Shown one piece after another: positions 7,588 to 14,124 of a DNA stretch of 14,175 nucleotides. Position numbers and translations under genes: made by a program. Position 1 is the stretch's first letter, and every line of letters starts with the position of its first letter. The notes beneath the pieces are model-generated. The model was not told where the DNA came from. It ran no database searches and saw nothing but the letters and a program-made list of their open reading frames with translations. Source of the DNA: an uncultured Lachnospiraceae bacterium (GTDB taxonomy: Bacteria > Bacillota > Clostridia > Lachnospirales > Lachnospiraceae); assembly GCA_910588125.1 (NCBI GenBank), contig CAJUPI010000074.1, positions 1 to 14,175 of the forward strand, in the 5' to 3' direction.

Positions 7588-7616
7588 ATCATAGCAGATA
7601 GCCTTTAATTTGTCAA
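7588..7616 (-). promoter_or_regulatory. Consensus promoter of the large RNA
   Basis: On the minus strand a perfect TTGACA (7616-7611), a 17-bp spacer and TATGAT (7593-7588). It is one of the best promoters in the window, yet no protein gene follows it. Confidence 0.85.
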
Positions 7617-7901
7617 TACTTTTTTGTAAAAAATTTTATATTTTTTATTAATTTTCTAATTGTATATAATTATTTGAATAATTTTGATTTTTATTTCGAT
7701 TTTTGCTCGTAATTCTTTGTTTATTTATATAATATTTCTAATTTTTAACTTTAAGGAGATTATTCAATTTTTTATATATCTGAAAATTTTCTTACATTTA
7801 TCGTTTTTCTCTTGCGCCATCTGGCAATTAACGATAAAATAAATTATAATTCAAATAACATTTTGTATGTGTTCAAAATGGTTTCACGAAAGGAGTTTCT
7901 C
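7617..7901. other. AT-rich intergenic region before flotillin
   Basis: Very AT-rich, with no coding frame of note. Possible flotillin promoters are TTGCTC (7703-7708) with TATATA 17 bp downstream, and an extended TATAAT at 7845-7850 without a clear -35 box. An orphan TAAGGAG-like sequence near 7750-7757 is not followed by a start codon. Confidence 0.4.
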
Positions 7902-9515
7902 ATGCTTAACTTACTTGCTTCTTCCTCTCTTTCCATACTCGCCATAGGAGCTGTGGTAGTTCTCATTTTGCTGATCCTTTTCAGCGGTTATGTGAAAGCT
8001 CCGCCGGATCAGGCTTATATTATTTCCGGATTGAAAAAAGATTCCCGGGTTTTAGTCGGTCGCGCCGGTATCAAAATTCCCTATCTGGAGCGCTTAGACC
8101 GCCTTTATCTGGGACAGATGACGGTAGATATCAAGACAGAGCAGTCTGTGCCTACCAATGACTTCATCAATGTCAATGTAGATGCGGTGGCCAAGGTCCG
8201 GATCTCGCCCACTGCAGACGGCATCAAGCTTGCTGCCAAGAACTTCCTGAATAAAAAGGCTCTGGATATCACGATGGATCTTCAGGATTCCCTCCAGGGC
8301 AATATGCGTGAGATTATCGGTACGCTCTCTTTAAAGGAGATCAACACAGACCGGGATTCCTTCTCCGATCAGGTGATGTCCAAGGCTTCCAAAGATATGG
8401 ATAAGCTGGGCATTGAGATTCTTTCCTGTAACATACAGAATGTTACGGACGAGAATGGCCTCATCAAAGATCTCGGTGCAGACAACACCTCCCGCATCAA
8501 AAAAGATGCCGCTATCGCCAAAGCCCAGGCGGATCGTGATATTGCTATCGCTCAGGCCGAAGCCGATAAATCCGCTAATGACGCCCGCGTAATTGCTCAG
8601 ACAGAGATCGCCCAAAAGAATAATGAACTGGCTATCCGAAAGTCCGAGCTACAGAAAAATGCCGATACCAAAAAAGCCGAGGCGGACGCTGCCTACGAGA
8701 TCCAAAAGCAGGAACAGCAGAAAACCATCCAAACTGCCACAGTGAACGCCCAGATCGCCAAAGCCGAGCGTGAGGCTGAACTGCGCAAACAACAGGTAGC
8801 CATTCAACAGCAATTTCTGGAAGCTGAAATCAACAAAAAAGCCGACGCCGAACGCTACAAAGTGGAACAGGAAGCGGCTGCCATCCTTGCCAAACGCCAG
8901 CGCGAAGCAGAGGCAAAAAAATACGAACAGGAAAAAGAAGCAGAAGCCATGAAAGCCAAGGCTCAGGCCGAGGCAGATGCTATGAAGGCCAAAGCTGTAG
9001 CGGAAGCAGAAGCCATGAAAGCCAAAGCAGAAGCCGCCCGTTTTGCTGCCGAGCAGGAAGCTACCGGTATCCGGGCCAAGGGCGAGGCCGAAGCTGCTTC
9101 CATTCAAGCTAAGGCATTAGCTGAAGCTGAAGGTATGGAAAAGAAAGCAGAAGCCTACTCCAAATACGATAATGCCGCTATTCTGGAGATGCTTTTGAGC
9201 ATCATGCCCCAGATGGCAGCAGAAATTGCCAAGCCCTTAGCCAGCATCAGCAAGGTCAATATCTATGGCGGCGGAGACTCCGGCTCTGGCGTTACTCAAG
9301 TGTCCGGCAATGCTGCCACAGTTATGCAGCAGGTCTTTGATACCATGTCCGAGGCCACAGGTGTAGACTTCCGGGAAATCTTAAAAGCCCAGACCTACGA
9401 TGCCAAAGTAACCCGCAATTTAAACTTCACCGGACTTCCTGGCACCGAGACGGACTCAGACGCTCCGATCGTACATACCACAAAGGATCCGGATGCTGAT
9501 TCAACCTCCGTATAA
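7902..9515 (+). CDS. Flotillin-family SPFH protein
   Basis: The 537-aa protein has one N-terminal hydrophobic segment (about 9-28), then an SPFH/Band 7 domain (about 30-190). A long Ala/Glu/Lys-rich coiled coil follows (about 200-425) and then a C-terminal oligomerisation-type region with IMPQMAAEIAKPL and a Gly/Ser linker. Flotillins form membrane scaffolds linked to functional microdomains and fluidity; Bacillus FloT (YuaG) is about 509 residues. The coiled coil contains three near-identical 11-residue units beginning EAEAMKAKAQA (346-378), a hendecad pattern visible in the DNA as a 33-bp period. ATG 7902 follows AAAGGAG at ideal distance; an in-frame upstream start at 7812 lacks one. The usual NfeD partner gene is not adjacent. 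The gene appears monocistronic and ends at the long palindrome shared with the convergent suf genes. Confidence 0.93.
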   Translation: MLNLLASSSLSILAIGAVVVLILLILFSGYVKAPPDQAYIISGLKKDSRVLVGRAGIKIPYLERLDRLYLGQMTVDIKTEQSVPTNDFINVNVDAVAKVRISPTADGIKLAAKNFLNKKALDITMDLQDSLQGNMREIIGTLSLKEINTDRDSFSDQVMSKASKDMDKLGIEILSCNIQNVTDENGLIKDLGADNTSRIKKDAAIAKAQADRDIAIAQAEADKSANDARVIAQTEIAQKNNELAIRKSELQKNADTKKAEADAAYEIQKQEQQKTIQTATVNAQIAKAEREAELRKQQVAIQQQFLEAEINKKADAERYKVEQEAAAILAKRQREAEAKKYEQEKEAEAMKAKAQAEADAMKAKAVAEAEAMKAKAEAARFAAEQEATGIRAKGEAEAASIQAKALAEAEGMEKKAEAYSKYDNAAILEMLLSIMPQMAAEIAKPLASISKVNIYGGGDSGSGVTQVSGNAATVMQQVFDTMSEATGVDFREILKAQTYDAKVTRNLNFTGLPGTETDSDAPIVHTTKDPDADSTSV

Positions 9516-9557
9516 TCATCGAAAACCATATTGCCCAAAACGGAAAAGCAATACCAT

Positions 9558-9682
9558 AAAATAAGTCATCAACCGTTTCCTTATCCAGCGCTCGGACGGT
9601 TTTTCGTACACACAGTCTGCTTTTCAACGAAAAATTCATTAACAGCAGACGGCGTGTTTGAAAACGGTTGATGACTTATTTT
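9558..9682. terminator. Long-armed bidirectional terminator or structured palindrome
   Basis: Perfect 21-bp arms (9558-9578 and 9662-9682) enclose 83 bp that contain further pairing (GTCTGCT/AGCAGAC, TTTTTCGT/ACGAAAAA). T-rich tracts follow on both strands (CTTATTTTTC on plus, CTTATTTTATGG on minus). It lies between the convergent flotillin and suf genes and probably ends both transcripts. The arms are unusually long for a simple terminator. Confidence 0.7.
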
Positions 9683-9714
9683 TCATACATGCGCTTATTC
9701 ACATAGGACATCAT

Positions 9715-10635
9715 TTACTTCAAAAAACCATTGACAATCTGTGCTTCCGCCTCTTCTTCCGTCAGTCCCAGAGTCATCAGCTTTACGATCTGTTCTCCGG
9801 CAATCTTTCCGATTGCTGCTTCGTGAATCAATGCCGCATCAATATGATTGGCCTCCAATTGCGGAACTGCAAGAATTTTCGCATCTCCCATAATAATCGC
9901 ATCACACTCTGTATGACCAGTACAGGGAGCATTTCCCACGATCCGGGAATCAAATTTCTGGTAAGAGCTATCCTTCGCCACAGACCGGGAAACCACATCT
10001 GCACTGGCTTCCCCGCCATTTAGTTCCACCACATAATCACTGACCGCATATTGATTCCCATGGGTCATCAGCCGCTCCCGTACTACCAGCTTTGCCCCTG
10101 CTGCCAGCTTTGCTTTCGTCTTCCTGTCGGTAGAATCCACTCCTTTGATCTGTACCATCTCCATCTCCATGGAACTTCCCTCCTCCATAGTAACTTCGGT
10201 TACCGGATTCAGGATCCGCCTGCCATTGCCATCCCCCTCGCCATAGTGCTTCTCTACATATTTTACTCTGGCATTCTTTCCCACATAAAAACGATGGATC
10301 CCATCATGCTGAGAATCCTGATCTCCACAATTGTGAATCCCGCAACCGGCCACAATCACTACATCACTGCCCTCGCCAATGTAGAAATCATTATAAACCA
10401 TATCCTTCATTCCGCTTTGGCTCAACACTACCGGAATGTGCACGCTCTCATGCTTTGTCCCTGGCCGGATGCGGATGTCGATGCCGCTGACATCTGTCTT
10501 TGATGTAATATCGATATTTGCTGTAGTATTCCTCCCTGCCATCTCTCCATTGGCACGAATATTATAAGCTCCCTCCGGAACCTCATGGAGATCTGCAACC
10601 TCCTCTAAAATTCTCTGCTGAATCCGGTCCATCAT
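9715..10635 (-). CDS. SufB/SufD-family Fe-S scaffold (SmsB-like)
   Basis: The 306-aa protein is a SufB/SufD-type beta-helix protein, shorter than SufB (about 495) or SufD (about 420). It would act with the adjacent SufC ATPase as a scaffold for cytosolic Fe-S cluster assembly. Visible conserved features are CGIHNCG (Cys98, Cys103), CTGHTECD (Cys238, Cys244), and HEAAIGKI (His271, Glu272) before a helical C-terminus ending in NGFLK. The spacing of Cys244 to Glu272 (28) resembles that of the essential SufB Cys405 and Glu434, and His271 falls where SufD has its key His; this alignment is by eye. One polypeptide with both residue types fits the minimal two-gene SUF-like (SMS) system, in which a single SufB-like protein forms the dimer. 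The start overlaps the SufC stop as ATGA, with GGGAGGAG seven bases upstream. No cysteine desulfurase gene is nearby. Confidence 0.88.
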   Translation of the reverse strand: MMDRIQQRILEEVADLHEVPEGAYNIRANGEMAGRNTTANIDITSKTDVSGIDIRIRPGTKHESVHIPVVLSQSGMKDMVYNDFYIGEGSDVVIVAGCGIHNCGDQDSQHDGIHRFYVGKNARVKYVEKHYGEGDGNGRRILNPVTEVTMEEGSSMEMEMVQIKGVDSTDRKTKAKLAAGAKLVVRERLMTHGNQYAVSDYVVELNGGEASADVVSRSVAKDSSYQKFDSRIVGNAPCTGHTECDAIIMGDAKILAVPQLEANHIDAALIHEAAIGKIAGEQIVKLMTLGLTEEEAEAQIVNGFLK

Positions 10636-11375
10636 CTCCTATCTCCTCCCTGATAAAATCTTGCACAAGCATCTACTGCCGATGTAGTTCCCAGCAAAGT
10701 GGGAAGTACCTCCGCTTTCGGCCCCTGACGGGTAATCTGCCCTTCCGCTATCACTACAATTTCATCCGCAATATTCAAAATTCTCTCCTGATGAGAAATA
10801 ATCAGGATCGATCCATCTGTACTCTCCCGCATCCGTTCAAACACCTGAATCAAATTCTGGAAGCTCCACAGATCAATCCCCGCCTCAGGCTCGTCAAATA
10901 CCGACATCTTGGTATTCCGCGCCAACACTGTGGCAATCTCAATTCGCTTTAGTTCTCCTCCGGAAAGGCTGGCGTTCACTTCCCTCTTAATATAATCCTT
11001 GGCACAAAGTCCCACCTCTGAAAGATATTGACAGGCATCCGCCGCACTTAAATTCTTTTTTGCTGCCAGCCGGATCAGATCCAGCACCTGGATCCCCTTG
11101 AAACGTACAGGCTGCTGAAATGCAAAGCTGATTCCCAGGTTTGCACGCTCTGTGATGCTCAAATCCGTGATATCTGTCCCTTCAAAATAAATCTTTCCCT
11201 CCGTCGGTTTTTCAATCCCTGCAATCAATTTTGCCAGTGTGGATTTTCCCCCGCCATTAGGACCAGTAATCACCACAAACTTATGATCGTCTATGGTCAG
11301 ATTCATATTCCTTATAATTTCTTTCTGCCCCTTCTCCTCCTGTACCTCAAAGGACACATTTTCCAATGTCAGCAT
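10632..11375 (-). CDS. sufC: SufC-like Fe-S assembly ATPase
   Basis: The 247-aa ABC-type ATPase carries all motifs: Walker A GPNGGGKST (38-46), Q-loop Gln87, signature LSGGE (137-141), Walker B SVFDEPEAGID with Asp161 and Glu162, and the H-loop His195. SufC hydrolyses ATP in the cytosol to drive conformational change in the SufB-type scaffold; it is not a transporter. Specificity is supported by length, by the SufC-like LSGGELKRIEIA, and by translational coupling (4-bp overlap) to the SufB-like gene. The start has GGAGG five bases upstream. A TATAAT (minus strand, 11444-11439) in the 158-bp gap upstream is a likely -10 box, but its -35 is poor. No IscR- or Fur-type operator was recognised. 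The two-gene arrangement lacks sufS, sufU, sufD and sufE. Confidence 0.92.
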   Translation of the reverse strand: MLTLENVSFEVQEEKGQKEIIRNMNLTIDDHKFVVITGPNGGGKSTLAKLIAGIEKPTEGKIYFEGTDITDLSITERANLGISFAFQQPVRFKGIQVLDLIRLAAKKNLSAADACQYLSEVGLCAKDYIKREVNASLSGGELKRIEIATVLARNTKMSVFDEPEAGIDLWSFQNLIQVFERMRESTDGSILIISHQERILNIADEIVVIAEGQITRQGPKAEVLPTLLGTTSAVDACARFYQGGDRR

Positions 11376-11438
11376 AGCTTCCTCCAGATCTTATATTCAG
11401 GCTGCTGCCCTCTTGTGTATTTTTTTCCAATCTTTCTC

Positions 11439-11444
11439 ATTATA
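11439..11444 (-). promoter_or_regulatory. Probable -10 box of the suf pair
   Basis: TATAAT on the minus strand, about 65 bp before the sufC start. The hexamer 17 bp upstream (TGGTAA) is a weak -35, so an activator may help. No clear terminator separates this from the methyltransferase gene, so read-through is possible. Confidence 0.45.
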
Positions 11445-11533
11445 TAACAGTTTTATCCTAATTACCAGATGTTTTTCCGGCTGCTGCCTCTCGCTGCCTC
11501 CCACTCTATTGCTTTTTAACAATATCTTTTCCA

Positions 11534-12439
11534 TCACACTTTTTGTATTTTTGCCACAAAAAATCCCTCATATAGAGAATCCGGACATATACACATTGTC
11601 CCGGCCAAATTAGTTGGAAGTAAAGTAATTCCTGAAAAGCTTTCTGTATCGATAGGTAGCAGCTTCGCCCTGCTTTTTTTAATCACCTTGCTCACTACCT
11701 GCTCATTCTCTTCCTCTAAAATGGAACAAGTGGAATACACCATCTCATGACCTGGTTTTAAAAGCTTCAATGCTTTTAGCAAAAGCTCCTCCTGCGTCTT
11801 TGACATACGTCTTAAAAGCTCCTGGCTGAAAGGATTTTTTGAATGATTTCCCCTTATCTCCAAAGTTCCGCTGCCACTGCAAGGCGCATCAAGCAATATT
11901 TTATCAAAGGAAAAAAAATCATCCAATTTGCGGGAATCCGTCACCATCACACACACCCTCGAGGCTCCTTGTTTTTCAATATTATATTGCAGACGTTCCG
12001 CACGAATCTTATTTTTCTCACAAGCCGTAATCGAAGCCATATTCCGGGAAAGCGCAGCCATCTGAGTTGTCTTGCTTCCCGGGGCAGCCGCCATATCCAA
12101 TATACTTTCCCCGGCTTCCGGATATAATATCAACGGCGGAAGCATGGAAGACAGGCTCTGCAAATAAATTTTCCCTGTTTCATAGAGATCCCACTTGCGA
12201 ATGGTGGCCTCCCGGATATTCTCCAAAACTAGCGCTTCCCGGCTCCAAGATACCTTACGGTAAGCAATTCCCGCTCTTTCTAATTCTTCCTCCACCGACT
12301 CTGGCTCTGCCTTCAGGCGATTTATCCGCAAGGTTACCGGCCTCTCTTCATATCCCTGCAAAATTCCTCCCACTAATTGTTCTCCATATTGTGCCAGCAA
12401 TTTTTCCCGCAAAAATGCCGGAATCTCTCCCTTGGCCAT
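11534..12439 (-). CDS. RsmB/NOP-family RNA m5C methyltransferase
   Basis: The 301-aa S-adenosylmethionine-dependent methyltransferase is of the RsmB/Nop2 (NSUN) class. An N-terminal segment with TLRINRLK (36-43) precedes the Rossmann-like core. Motif I is DMAAAPGSKT (115-124), motif IV DAPCSGSG with Cys187, and motif VI YSTCS with Cys238. Two cysteines in motifs IV and VI are the hallmark of C5-cytosine RNA methylation, with the motif VI Cys as nucleophile. The substrate is probably rRNA or tRNA. It lacks the NusB-like N-terminal domain of true RsmB (about 430 residues) and the C-terminal extension seen in the RsmF-like group, so it is a short core enzyme and no gene symbol is given. ATG 12439 follows GAGG seven bases upstream. 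It is on the same strand as sufC, 158 bp upstream of it. Confidence 0.9.
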   Translation of the reverse strand: MAKGEIPAFLREKLLAQYGEQLVGGILQGYEERPVTLRINRLKAEPESVEEELERAGIAYRKVSWSREALVLENIREATIRKWDLYETGKIYLQSLSSMLPPLILYPEAGESILDMAAAPGSKTTQMAALSRNMASITACEKNKIRAERLQYNIEKQGASRVCVMVTDSRKLDDFFSFDKILLDAPCSGSGTLEIRGNHSKNPFSQELLRRMSKTQEELLLKALKLLKPGHEMVYSTCSILEEENEQVVSKVIKKSRAKLLPIDTESFSGITLLPTNLAGTMCICPDSLYEGFFVAKIQKV

Positions 12440-12516
12440 CCTTTTTCCTCTTTTCCATAATTATATTGTTTCATAAAGGAGTTCTACCCTCAGCAGGTAA
12501 GCATTCTTAGTCAAGT

Positions 12517-12565
12517 AAAACAAAAACAGCGCAAAACCGGATTCTATATCCTACGGCTTTGCGCT
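12517..12565 (-). terminator. Terminator of the minus-strand tRNA-Leu
   Basis: AGCGCAAA/TTTGCGCT arms (12565-12558 with 12535-12528 on the minus strand) enclose additional GCCG and AGGAT pairing. GTTTTTGTTTTAC follows, just after the tRNA. Confidence 0.82.
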
Positions 12566-12570
12566 TCTCA

Positions 12571-12654
12571 TGCAGAAGATGGGAGTCGAACCCACAAGGT
12601 ATTGCTACCACACGGACCTGAACCGTGCGCGTCTGCCAATTCCGCCACTTCTGC
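12571..12654 (-). tRNA. tRNA-Leu (anticodon CAG)
   Basis: The 84-nt class II tRNA has acceptor arms GCAGAAG/CTTCTGC and discriminator A, with no encoded CCA. The anticodon loop TTCAGGT lies in stem CACGG/CCGTG, with the anticodon at 12620-12618 on the minus strand. A long variable arm and the TTCGACT T-loop are present. It reads CUG codons and is flanked by its own promoter and terminator. Confidence 0.96.
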
Positions 12655-12689
12655 AAACCACTGTATCAACAACTCAATACAACAATCAC

Positions 12690-12717
12690 ATTATACCATC
12701 TTTTGGAAATCTGTCAA
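12690..12717 (-). promoter_or_regulatory. Promoter of tRNA-Leu(CAG)
   Basis: On the minus strand TTGACA (12717-12712), a 16-bp spacer and TATAAT (12695-12690). The leader to the tRNA is about 30 nt. Confidence 0.85.
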
Positions 12718-12772
12718 CCATTTTTTTGTTTTTTTTGAAAAACCCGGAAATAAAAAACTATTTTAAAAACTA

Positions 12773-12801
12773 TTGCCATAATCAGTAAAATGTGCTATAC
12801 T
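12773..12801 (+). promoter_or_regulatory. Promoter of tRNA-Leu(AAG)
   Basis: TTGCCA (12773-12778), a 17-bp spacer and TATACT (12796-12801), ending ten bases before the mature tRNA. It is divergent from the promoter of the other tRNA-Leu. Confidence 0.83.
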
Positions 12802-12811
12802 ACAAAAGTTC

Positions 12812-12895
12812 GCGGGAGTGCTGGAATTGGCAGACAGGCTAGACTAAGGATCTAGTGGCTGTATGGTCGTGTGGGTTCAAGTCCCATCTCCCGCA
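12812..12895 (+). tRNA. tRNA-Leu (anticodon AAG)
   Basis: The 84-nt class II tRNA has acceptor arms GCGGGAG/CTCCCGC, discriminator A and no encoded CCA. Anticodon stem CTAGA/TCTAG holds loop CTAAGGA with AAG at 12846-12848. The first anticodon base A is expected to become inosine and read CUU and CUC. The TTCAAGT T-loop is intact. Confidence 0.95.
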
Positions 12896-12905
12896 GGTAT
12901 AAGAA

Positions 12906-12946
12906 AGCCCCTGAAATCTTGTTTTTACAAGGTGTCAGGGGCTTTT
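12906..12946 (+). terminator. Terminator of tRNA-Leu(AAG)
   Basis: AGCCCCTGA/TCAGGGGCT arms (12906-12914 with 12935-12943) have an inner CTTGT/ACAAG stem, followed by a short TTTT run. It lies 11 bases after the tRNA. Confidence 0.75.
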
Positions 12947-12953
12947 GCTGTAT

Positions 12954-13025
12954 GGCGGCCTGGCAGGCCGGCCAGGCTTCTTTTTCCATGGCGTACCTTC
13001 TGAGAAAATTAATTAAATGGCATTG
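12954..13025. repeat. Degraded half-copy of the 311-bp repeat element
   Basis: The 13-base core ATGGCGTACCTTC and the following AAAATTAATTAAATGGCATTG match the right end of the element at 5322-5632, which reads ATGGCGTACCTTC then AAAATTAACTTAATAACATTG. Before that core, a GGCAGGCC/GGCC-rich stretch corresponds loosely to the element's inner arm. The left half is missing. It lies directly after the tRNA-Leu terminator. Confidence 0.65.
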
Positions 13026-13102
13026 GTGGTGGCTGTGCTCTTTAGACCAAGACTCTAGCTCGTCTTGAATAAGTTTCACCATAGATAATCGAATAAAAAG
13101 CC

Positions 13103-13144
13103 ATCAACTGCTGGTTGAATCTGCCAAAATCAACTGTTGGTTAG
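13103..13144. promoter_or_regulatory. Two tandem dyad sites, candidate operators
   Basis: TCAACTGCTGGTTGA (13104-13118) and TCAACTGTTGGTTAG (13130-13144) are near-identical sites with inverted CAAC/GTTG halves, starting 26 bp apart. They lie 50-90 bp before the helix-turn-helix gene. XRE regulators commonly bind such dyads in their own control regions, so autoregulation is the likely role. A TATTAT at 13165-13170 could be the -10 box. The pairing of factor and site is inference. Confidence 0.5.
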
Positions 13145-13195
13145 TTTCAGAGCAACTTTTTTTCTATTATGATTGATGGCAAGGAGGATAAAAAC

Positions 13196-13942
13196 ATGAA
13201 CCAGGAAACGATAGGAAAATTCGTTGCAACCTGTCGAAAAGAGAAGGGGCTTACACAAAAACAGTTAGCAGAAAAGTTAAATATTACCGACCGGGCAGTA
13301 TCAAAATGGGAAACCGGAAAAAGCATTCCGGATGCCGCCATTATGCTGGACTTATGTAAAATACTTGGTATCAGCGCAAATGAACTGCTCAGCGGAGAAA
13401 GGATTGCCATGGAAAATTATCAAAAAAGAGCAGAAGAAAATCTTGTGGAATTGCAGCAAAAAGCAAATAACGCCCAAAAAAGTTCGAATTTACTTGTAAA
13501 GCTTGTCTTCCTAATTTTAGGAGTGTTGTTTATCGTCAAATACGGAATCGGCAACAAAACTTGCTTTTTTGTAGATTCCATCAGCATGGATTTTATCCTG
13601 ATTCCCTGCCTTCTAGTGTTGCTGTGTACAGGGTATTGGCGGAGCTTTCTAAAGGCATTTGTCTATTTAATTAAAAGAAACCATTGCACAGCAGAAATGA
13701 TAAGGGACAGCGCGAATGCACTTAAACTGGTATGCAGAACCAGTTTAATTTGGGGAAGCATCGGCTTTACAATCAGCACAGTGAATCTAATGCGCCGTCA
13801 TATGCTAGATCCCGATTTTGCTTCCTTATGTGGGGATATCTCGGTAGCGCTGCTTCCTTTGTTTTACTCCCTGGTTATAAATGCAGTACTGATGCCATTG
13901 TATTTTGAACTAAATCGTTTACATACGAAAAAGGCAGAGTGA
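13196..13942 (+). CDS. XRE-family HTH protein with MotA/ExbB-like membrane domain
   Basis: The 248-aa protein begins with an XRE (HTH_3) DNA-binding domain at about 5-65; the helix-turn-helix is LTQKQLAEKLNI and TDRAVSKWETG (19-41). A charged helical linker (66-95) leads to four hydrophobic segments at about 98-118, 131-150, 181-200 and 211-237. The last two, with the sequence between them (LIWGSIGFTIS, then LDPDFASLCGDISVALLPLFYSL), resemble the paired helices of MotA/TolQ/ExbB proton-channel proteins, where a GxxGT turn precedes an ALxxTxYG helix. Conserved channel residues are not clearly retained, so proton conduction is unproven. It is probably a membrane-tethered regulator sensing an unknown signal. 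ATG 13196 follows AAGGAGG eight bases upstream; the upstream in-frame ATG at 13169 has no site. Candidate operators lie upstream. Confidence 0.82.
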   Translation: MNQETIGKFVATCRKEKGLTQKQLAEKLNITDRAVSKWETGKSIPDAAIMLDLCKILGISANELLSGERIAMENYQKRAEENLVELQQKANNAQKSSNLLVKLVFLILGVLFIVKYGIGNKTCFFVDSISMDFILIPCLLVLLCTGYWRSFLKAFVYLIKRNHCTAEMIRDSANALKLVCRTSLIWGSIGFTISTVNLMRRHMLDPDFASLCGDISVALLPLFYSLVINAVLMPLYFELNRLHTKKAE

Positions 13943-13950
13943 GAGCATCC

Positions 13951-14000
13951 ATGTCATTAAGTTTAGCACTGGGAATACTCAGAACTGAACTTAATGGCAT
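13951..14000. repeat. 50-bp miniature palindrome related to the 311-bp element
   Basis: The first 32 bases match 27 of 32 positions of the left end of the element at 5325-5356 (shared CATTAAGTTT and GAATA.TCAG). The right end, GAACTTAATGGCAT, mirrors it. The arms pair fully over about 16 bp if G-U pairs in plus-strand RNA are allowed. It looks like an internally deleted derivative. It lies 9 bp after the stop of the helix-turn-helix gene and could also act as a weak terminator hairpin. Confidence 0.65.
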
Positions 14001-14073
14001 GAGTTCTTTCTGTCCTTGATAAATTTGTCCTTCAAAGAGTTGTGAATCCTAAAATAAAATTCAAAAAATACCC

Positions 14074-14102
14074 TTGCATTTTTCAAAGAATTCTGCTATA
14101 CT
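14074..14102 (+). promoter_or_regulatory. Promoter of tRNA-Asn
   Basis: TTGCAT (14074-14079), a 17-bp spacer and TATACT (14097-14102), about 22 bp before the mature tRNA. The -10 matches that of tRNA-Leu(AAG). Confidence 0.8.
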
Positions 14103-14124
14103 ATCTATCGTTCGTTAAAAGTAT

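Noticed and set aside
8649..9107. 152-codon minus-strand frame rich in Gly, Phe and Leu
   Set aside because: It is the antisense shadow of the Ala/Glu/Lys coiled-coil repeats in flotillin.
12852..13082. 76-codon minus-strand frame over tRNA-Leu(AAG) and its terminator
   Set aside because: It overlaps a clear tRNA and a degraded repeat; its C-terminus is the antisense of the tRNA.
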